NCBI GenBank assembly: GCA_023411225.1
Contig: JAEYPA010000041.1
Span: 1-27,950, forward strand
Source: Bacillota bacterium
GTDB lineage: Bacteria; Bacillota; Clostridia; Lachnospirales; Lachnospiraceae
DNA length: 27,950 bases
Reading direction: 5' to 3'
Positions 22,951 through 27,950 of this stretch are shown here, in pieces. The notes under the pieces were generated by a model that worked only from the letters and a program-made list of their open reading frames with translations, did not search any database and had not been told where the DNA came from. The translations under genes and the position numbers were made by a program. How positions within the stretch are numbered: the stretch's first letter is position 1; the number at the start of each line of letters is the position of its first letter.

Positions 22951-24237
22951 CTAAAGCCGAATCAGATTCTCTTCAAACAGACTTTGGGCAGATTTGAGGA
23001 TACCTAGTTTGGCGTGATACCAGGTAAGTCCTCCTTGGAAATATACAGCATAAGGTGGTTTAATTGGGGCGTCAGCAGATAATTCTATGGAACTACCTTG
23101 TACAAACGCACCTGCTGCCATAATCACCTCGGCATCATAGCCAGGCATTGCCCATGGCTCAGGAGTAACAAAGCTGTCTACAGGAGCAGCTGCCTGAATA
23201 CCCTTACAGAATGCTACTACACCTTCCTTTGTTCCAAGAGTTACAGCTTGAATAATGTCATATCTTGGCTCACTTCCATTAGGAATGACAGGAAAGCCTA
23301 GTCTTTCATATAGATTAGCTGCAAAGATAGCCCCCTTTAATGCACCTGCTACTACAGTTGGGGCTAGAAATAATCCTTGATATAAAAGACCATTGATACC
23401 TAAGGTCGCCCCTACCTCTTTTCCGAGACCTGGAGCAGTAAGGCGATAAGCTGCTTGTTCTACAAGCTCTTTCTTTCCCACAATATAACCACCGATTGGA
23501 GCTAGTCCTCCACCAGGGTTTTTAATTAGTGATCCAACTAAGAGATCTGCACCTACATCAGTAGGTTCAATCGTTTGAACAAATTCACCATAACAGTTAT
23601 CTACCATACAAATTACATCAGGTTTTATAGACTTAATAAAGTCAATTAACTCTCCGATTTTTTCAACGGACAAGGTAGGTCTAGTCTGATAGCCTTTAGA
23701 ACGTTGAATGGTTACCATTTTGGTTGCCGGATTAATCGCTGCCTTAATTCCTTCGTAGTCAAAAGCACCCTCAGGTAGTAAGTCAACCTGGCGATAGGTA
23801 ATACCATATTCAGCAAGTGAACCAGGGGTTTCTCTGATACCAATAACTCCCTCTAAGGTATCATAAGGTTTTCCTACAGGGCTTAACAGTTCATCTCCCG
23901 GTCTTAGATTGGCAGCTAACGCAATGGTCAGAGCATGCGTGCCACAAGTCAGTTGTGGACGAACTAGGGCTGCTTCTGCGTGGAATACAGAGGCATACAC
24001 CTCTTCTAAGGTGTCTCTTCCCATATCGTTATAGCCATAACCCGTAGTTGCTGCAAAATGAATATCACTTACTCTGTTTTTTTGCATTGCCGCAATAACC
24101 TTCTGTTGGTTATACTCTGCTATCTGATCGATGTACACAAAACGTTCTTTTAAGGAATCCTCTATTGTATCGGAAAAGCTTAAGAGCTTTTCACAAATCC
24201 CCATGCTCTTGTACTGCTCATATAAATACTCTTTCAT
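22951..24237 (-). CDS. Aluminium-resistance / methionine gamma-lyase-like PLP enzyme
   Basis: This 428-residue fold-type I PLP enzyme matches the Alum_res family, with FAATTGYGYNDMGRDTLEEVYA, PQLTCGTHALTIALAANLRPGDE, VCMVDNCYGEFVQ-type cofactor aspartate, GSLIKNPGGG with the predicted Schiff-base Lys239, and a C-terminal PYAVYFQGGLTWYHAKLGI. The family is named for a gene giving aluminium tolerance in Arthrobacter; the reaction is unproven and it resembles Cys/Met-metabolism lyases. It lies 16 bases after miaA, apparently in the mutS-mutL-miaA transcript, an association common in Clostridia. Family is secure; substrate is unknown. Confidence 0.85.
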   Translation of the reverse strand: MKEYLYEQYKSMGICEKLLSFSDTIEDSLKERFVYIDQIAEYNQQKVIAAMQKNRVSDIHFAATTGYGYNDMGRDTLEEVYASVFHAEAALVRPQLTCGTHALTIALAANLRPGDELLSPVGKPYDTLEGVIGIRETPGSLAEYGITYRQVDLLPEGAFDYEGIKAAINPATKMVTIQRSKGYQTRPTLSVEKIGELIDFIKSIKPDVICMVDNCYGEFVQTIEPTDVGADLLVGSLIKNPGGGLAPIGGYIVGKKELVEQAAYRLTAPGLGKEVGATLGINGLLYQGLFLAPTVVAGALKGAIFAANLYERLGFPVIPNGSEPRYDIIQAVTLGTKEGVVAFCKGIQAAAPVDSFVTPEPWAMPGYDAEVIMAAGAFVQGSSIELSADAPIKPPYAVYFQGGLTWYHAKLGILKSAQSLFEENLIRL

Positions 24238-24253
24238 GTTGTTATCCTTTCCT

Positions 24254-25219
24254 TTATTCTGTATGGTCAGACACAGAACATATATTCCTATTCTTTAAGA
24301 CCTTTAGAATAGCATCTAATTGCTCTTTGGTATCGGTTAATTTATCCTTCTCTATTATGATGACATCCCGTTCTCTTTTAAACCAGGTTAACTGGCGCTT
24401 GGCAAAATGTCTAGTATCCCTTTTTAAGATATAAATGGCTTCTTCTAAGCTGATTTCACCATCCAGATAAGCTAACAACTCCTTATACCCAAGTCCCTGC
24501 ATGGATACCAGGTCTCTTGTATAGCCGGCATCCTTTAAGGATTTCACCTCTTCTAATAACCCTTCTTTAAGCATCTGATCAATCCGCGCATTAATCCGTT
24601 CATAAAGGACCTGACGTTCGTTGGTCAAAACAAAATAAGCGCTATTATAAGCAGATGGGCGAATTTTCTGTTCTTCATTGTGCTTAGAGATTAGCTCACC
24701 TGTTTGCTTATAATACTCAATTGCTCGTATGACACGCTTCGAATTATTAGCATGAATCGCTTTGGCACTATCCGGGTCAATTCTCTTTAATTCGGCATGA
24801 AGATACTCTGATCCTTTTTCTTTTAGGGTCTGCTCTAATTGCTTCCTTATCTCGGATTCCCCGGAATTCTCTTCAAAGTCAATGTCGTATAGAAGGGCTT
24901 GAATATAAAAGCCGGTACCACCTACAACGATGGGAATTTTTCCTTTCATGTAAATGGTTTCCAGAGCCTCTTTCGCCATTTTCTGAAAGAGTACTACATT
25001 AAAATCCTCACTTGGATCTAGCACATCTATGAGGTAATGGGGAATGCCTTTCATTTCTGTTGGCAGTATCTTAGCGGTACCTATATCCATATTGCGATAT
25101 ACCTGCATCGAATCAGCTGATATGATTTCACCTCCTATAGCCCTAGCTAAGGTGATGGACAGATCTGTTTTGCCAACAGCGGTTGGGCCTGTTAGTATGA
25201 TTAATGGTCTGAGACTCAT
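24254..25219 (-). CDS. miaA: tRNA dimethylallyltransferase
   Basis: The 321-residue protein has the P-loop GPTAVGKT (11-18), SADSMQVYRNMDIGTAK, PHYLIDVLDPSEDFNV, VGGTGFYIQALLYD, the HANNSKRVIRAIEYYKQTG block and RDTRHFAKRQLTWFKRER near the C-terminus. It adds a dimethylallyl group to A37 of tRNAs that read UNN codons. Length and motifs are normal. It lies 15 bases after mutL, the usual order. Confidence 0.97.
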   Translation of the reverse strand: MSLRPLIILTGPTAVGKTDLSITLARAIGGEIISADSMQVYRNMDIGTAKILPTEMKGIPHYLIDVLDPSEDFNVVLFQKMAKEALETIYMKGKIPIVVGGTGFYIQALLYDIDFEENSGESEIRKQLEQTLKEKGSEYLHAELKRIDPDSAKAIHANNSKRVIRAIEYYKQTGELISKHNEEQKIRPSAYNSAYFVLTNERQVLYERINARIDQMLKEGLLEEVKSLKDAGYTRDLVSMQGLGYKELLAYLDGEISLEEAIYILKRDTRHFAKRQLTWFKRERDVIIIEKDKLTDTKEQLDAILKVLKNRNICSVSDHTE

Positions 25220-25234
25220 TATATCCTCCTGTGA

Positions 25235-27265
25235 TTACACAATTCGCTTAAATTTCTTTTCTATTTCATATTTGGTCATGGCGATAATAATAGGACGTCC
25301 ATGTGGGCAAAAGTATGGATTTTCTAATGTCATTAAATCATCCAGTAAAGCCTTGAATTCTTCATAAGTCAGCTTATGGTTACCCTTTACCGCTGCCTTA
25401 CAGGACATAGAGGCTATTTTTTCTATAATTAGCATTGGTTCTAAGTTATAGTTATCGTCTACTAAACTATCGATTAACTCAATGAGTAAAGTTTCCTGAT
25501 TCAAGTTATATAAATCAGCTGGAACTCCCCTAACAGCCCATTCCTTTCCACCGAAATGTTCAATCTCAAAACCAAGATCTTCAAAGAAGGCTTGGTTCTC
25601 CTTTATGCACTCTTCTTCTCTGGGATTTAGGGAGATGATGATTGGTGGAAGTAACCCCTGAGAAAGTAAAGTTTTTTCACTATATTCTTTCATTAAACGT
25701 TCATATAATACTTTTTCATGTGCAGCATGCTGATCAATCAGCAACATCTTTTCTTCAAATTCTATTAACCAGTAGGTGTTAAATAGCTGCCCGATAATAT
25801 GATAGGTTGGTATAGGAGTAGAAACGGGGCTTTCCTCTTTAAACATACTTAGTTGCTCAGTAGGAGCAATATTTGTAGGTTCCTGCCGAAGAGGTGGCGT
25901 ATCAGAAGTTGTCTGGTTTGAGGCAGATCTGATGGTATGTTCATAAGCAGTTTCTGATTCCTTTACCTTTGAAGAATCATAGGAAAATTCTGATTCTACA
26001 TGTGTAGTATCTGGTACAGATACCCATGGAAGCTCTTCTAATTCCTGATTTGGAATAAATCTGGCAGCAGGTACGTCTTCTTTGGAAGTAATACTTTCTT
26101 GAATCTTATGAATATAGGACAGAGCCTGATTGGAAGCTGCGATACGTTGCTTTTCAAATGGCTCAGGGCCTTTAGGTATAGGGGTATGACTACCATCATG
26201 AGTGTTTCTGCTACTTGGACTAAAAGAGGTAGGTTTTTGTGACGGCTTGTTATCTACTGGAACATCTGGAATTAACTCTATTTGTTTTAATCTTTTACTA
26301 AGGGTCTGATAAACAATCTGATATACCTCTTCACTATTGCGAAGGCGAAGTTCCATCTTAGTAGGATGCACATTGACATCAATATACACAGGATCTATCA
26401 GAAAGTGCAATGAGGTATATGGGTAACGGTGTGTCATGGCATAAGGTTTATAAGCATCCTCGATGGCCTTACTGATTACAGAGCTCTTAATGTAACGTCC
26501 ATTGATGAAATAATTCTCATAGTTTCTGTTTCCACGCAATAATTCTGGCTTTCCGACAAATCCATTTATAGTAATGTGCTCATTGCTTTCTGAAACTTCA
26601 AGAAGTTTTGCTGTTACTTCTCGCCCGTATATCTGGTAAACAATATCCTTTAGCTTATTATTGCCTGTAGTAGAAATCTTTAACTGGTTATTATTCAAAA
26701 AACGAAAAGAGATTCCCGGATGACTAATGGCTAAACGTTCTACCAGGTCACTGATATATCCTGCTTCTGTCTGAGGAGATTTTAAAAACTTACGTCTGGC
26801 AGGGGTATTATAGAATAAATTACGGATGATAAAGGTGGTTCCATCAGGGCAACCAATTTCTTCAATCCCCTTTTCTACCCCTCCTTCAATTAAGTAACGG
26901 GAGCCAAGTAGCTCGGATTTGGCTTTGGTAACTAATTCCACCAGAGCAACTGCTGCGATGCTTGACAGGGCTTCACCACGGAATCCAAGGCTGGACACAC
27001 TAAGAAGATCCTCTATGGATTTAATCTTAGAGGTCGCATGGCGTACAAATGCAGTTTTTACATCGTCCTTTGCAATACCAGAGCCGTTATCGGTAATACG
27101 AATTAAGCTGATGCCACCCTCTTTGATTTCAATAGTAATCGCGTTGGCACCTGCATCAATGGCGTTCTCTACCAACTCTTTTACAACGGCTGATGGACGT
27201 TCAATTACTTCTCCAGCTGCAATTTGATTAATCGTTTGTTGATCTAATACTGTAATCTTTGCCAT
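25235..27265 (-). CDS. mutL: DNA mismatch repair protein MutL (endonuclease type)
   Basis: The 676-residue protein has an N-terminal GHKL ATPase domain with KELVENAIDAGA (Glu30 and Asn34), DNGSGI, HATSKI and GFRGEALSSI, then a transducer region (VNVHPTKMELRLRN), a variable linker (about 335-480, rich in Pro/Ser/Thr) and a C-terminal dimerisation domain. The endonuclease motif DQHAAHEKVLYE is present from Asp511, with SCKAAVKGN and CPHGRPI, so it should nick DNA itself, as expected where MutH and Dam are absent. The gap to mutS is 4 bases and to miaA 15. Confidence 0.97.
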   Translation of the reverse strand: MAKITVLDQQTINQIAAGEVIERPSAVVKELVENAIDAGANAITIEIKEGGISLIRITDNGSGIAKDDVKTAFVRHATSKIKSIEDLLSVSSLGFRGEALSSIAAVALVELVTKAKSELLGSRYLIEGGVEKGIEEIGCPDGTTFIIRNLFYNTPARRKFLKSPQTEAGYISDLVERLAISHPGISFRFLNNNQLKISTTGNNKLKDIVYQIYGREVTAKLLEVSESNEHITINGFVGKPELLRGNRNYENYFINGRYIKSSVISKAIEDAYKPYAMTHRYPYTSLHFLIDPVYIDVNVHPTKMELRLRNSEEVYQIVYQTLSKRLKQIELIPDVPVDNKPSQKPTSFSPSSRNTHDGSHTPIPKGPEPFEKQRIAASNQALSYIHKIQESITSKEDVPAARFIPNQELEELPWVSVPDTTHVESEFSYDSSKVKESETAYEHTIRSASNQTTSDTPPLRQEPTNIAPTEQLSMFKEESPVSTPIPTYHIIGQLFNTYWLIEFEEKMLLIDQHAAHEKVLYERLMKEYSEKTLLSQGLLPPIIISLNPREEECIKENQAFFEDLGFEIEHFGGKEWAVRGVPADLYNLNQETLLIELIDSLVDDNYNLEPMLIIEKIASMSCKAAVKGNHKLTYEEFKALLDDLMTLENPYFCPHGRPIIIAMTKYEIEKKFKRIV

Positions 27266-27269
27266 AGTA

Positions 27270-27950
27270 TCATTCCTTACTTTCTATTTGAAGTTCATAC
27301 AGTTTATTCATTGCTTCGATAGGTGTCATTCTGGATAAATCCAACTTCTTAATTTCATTGATGATTCGTTCATAATGCTCGAATGTATTTTGTTGTGGCA
27401 GTGAACAGGAAAAATCGAATAAGGAAAGCTGGGTCCCATCATTCATATCTGACTTACCCTCTAGTAAATTTCTCGTCTTATTGGTAATATCATGGTCAGT
27501 CAGTTCATTTACAATTTTCTTGGCTCTAGCTAAGACACCTTCTGGAACACCGGCAAGCTTGGCTACCTGTATACCATAACTTTTATCAGCTCCACCTTTT
27601 ACAATTTTTCGAAGGAAGACAATATCATCCCCCTGTTCTTTTACTGCAATACAGTAATTATTTACTCCGTCAATGGCCCCTTCTAATTCAGTTAATTCAT
27701 GGTAGTGAGTAGCAAATAGGGTTTTTGCACCTAAGAGTTTTGTATTACTAATATGTTCTACTACTGCCCAGGCAATAGATAATCCATCAAAAGTACTGGT
27801 TCCTCGTCCTATCTCATCCAAAATCAAAAGACTGTCCTTGGTAGCATTACGGAGAATATTAGCGACTTCAGTCATTTCTACCATAAAGGTACTCTGTCCA
27901 CTTGCCAAGTCATCGGAGGCTCCCACTCTGGTAAAGATACGGTCTACAAT
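27270..27950 (-). CDS. mutS: DNA mismatch repair protein MutS, C-terminal part (cut by window edge)
   Basis: The last 226 codons of MutS are present; the frame stays open to the window edge, so the real start lies outside. Visible are the ABC-type ATPase motifs (ASDDLASGQSTFMVEM, Walker B LILDEIGRGTSTFDGLSIAWA, TLFATHYHELTEL) and the C-terminal helical segment. MutS recognises mismatches and recruits MutL, encoded 4 bases downstream. The GTG at 27926 is internal, not a start. Confidence 0.96.
   Translation of the reverse strand: MVDRIFTRVGASDDLASGQSTFMVEMTEVANILRNATKDSLLILDEIGRGTSTFDGLSIAWAVVEHISNTKLLGAKTLFATHYHELTELEGAIDGVNNYCIAVKEQGDDIVFLRKIVKGGADKSYGIQVAKLAGVPEGVLARAKKIVNELTDHDITNKTRNLLEGKSDMNDGTQLSLFDFSCSLPQQNTFEHYERIINEIKKLDLSRMTPIEAMNKLYELQIESKE

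Noticed and set aside
1..27950. tRNA, rRNA, CRISPR or riboswitch elements
   Set aside because: No cloverleaf, rRNA block, regularly spaced repeats or recognisable riboswitch core was seen on either strand; short structured RNAs cannot be excluded by eye.

Overview
The window looks like a low-GC Firmicutes (Clostridia) chromosome, most likely Lachnospiraceae (a Clostridium phytofermentans-like lineage). This is inferred from AT-rich codon use, strong AGGAGG-type ribosome binding sites, the gene order mutS-mutL-miaA / radC-mreBCD-PBP2-minCDE-rodA-mgsA / yggS-sepF-yggT-ylmH-divIVA, and protein sequences typical of that group. Almost every gene is on the minus strand, so transcription runs from high to low coordinates. 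No rRNA, tRNA, CRISPR array or intact mobile element was seen.

In order of transcription: (1) 27950-22951 holds the end of mutS, then mutL, miaA and a PLP enzyme of the aluminium-resistance / methionine gamma-lyase-like family. (2) 22816-12383 is a long envelope-shape and division cluster: radC, mreB, mreC, mreD, a very large class B PBP (PBP2 type), minC, minD, minE, rodA, mgsA and a lipoprotein D,D-carboxypeptidase, closed by a hairpin terminator. It joins the elongasome (MreBCD, RodA, PBP2) to septum placement (MinCDE). (3) 12145-11723 is a single-gene unit for a small P-loop protein with its own promoter and terminator. (4) At 11462-11662 a small DUF378 membrane protein is transcribed on the plus strand, divergently from the next operon. 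(5) 11310-6483 is a second division operon: an HlyD-like membrane-anchored protein, yggS, sepF, yggT, ylmH and divIVA, driven by a perfect-consensus vegetative promoter and ended by a terminator. (6) 6354-2493 holds aroB, lspA, an rluD-type pseudouridine synthase and an AAA ATPase of the DUF4143 group, closed by a strong terminator.

The left 2.4 kb differs from the rest. It holds a BlaI/MecI-type repressor, a serine-hydrolase-fold protein in which the SxxK, YxN and HxG-type motifs are all degraded (a predicted pseudo-beta-lactamase), 530 bases without a gene, and a plus-strand fragment of a DUF4238 gene. No BlaR1-type sensor is present between or beside them. The repressor plus catalytically dead beta-lactamase-fold pair is the most unusual gene arrangement here.

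Other points: seven coding starts lie inside the longest possible reading frame and are placed by their ribosome binding sites; one of these is a TTG, and the AAA ATPase also starts at TTG. Methylglyoxal synthase has Glu where the family's catalytic Asp is expected. PBP2 carries an insertion of about 255 residues in its transpeptidase module. Two tandem perfect hairpins lie between PBP2 and minC. All functional statements rest on reading the sequence and on family knowledge; no searches were run.
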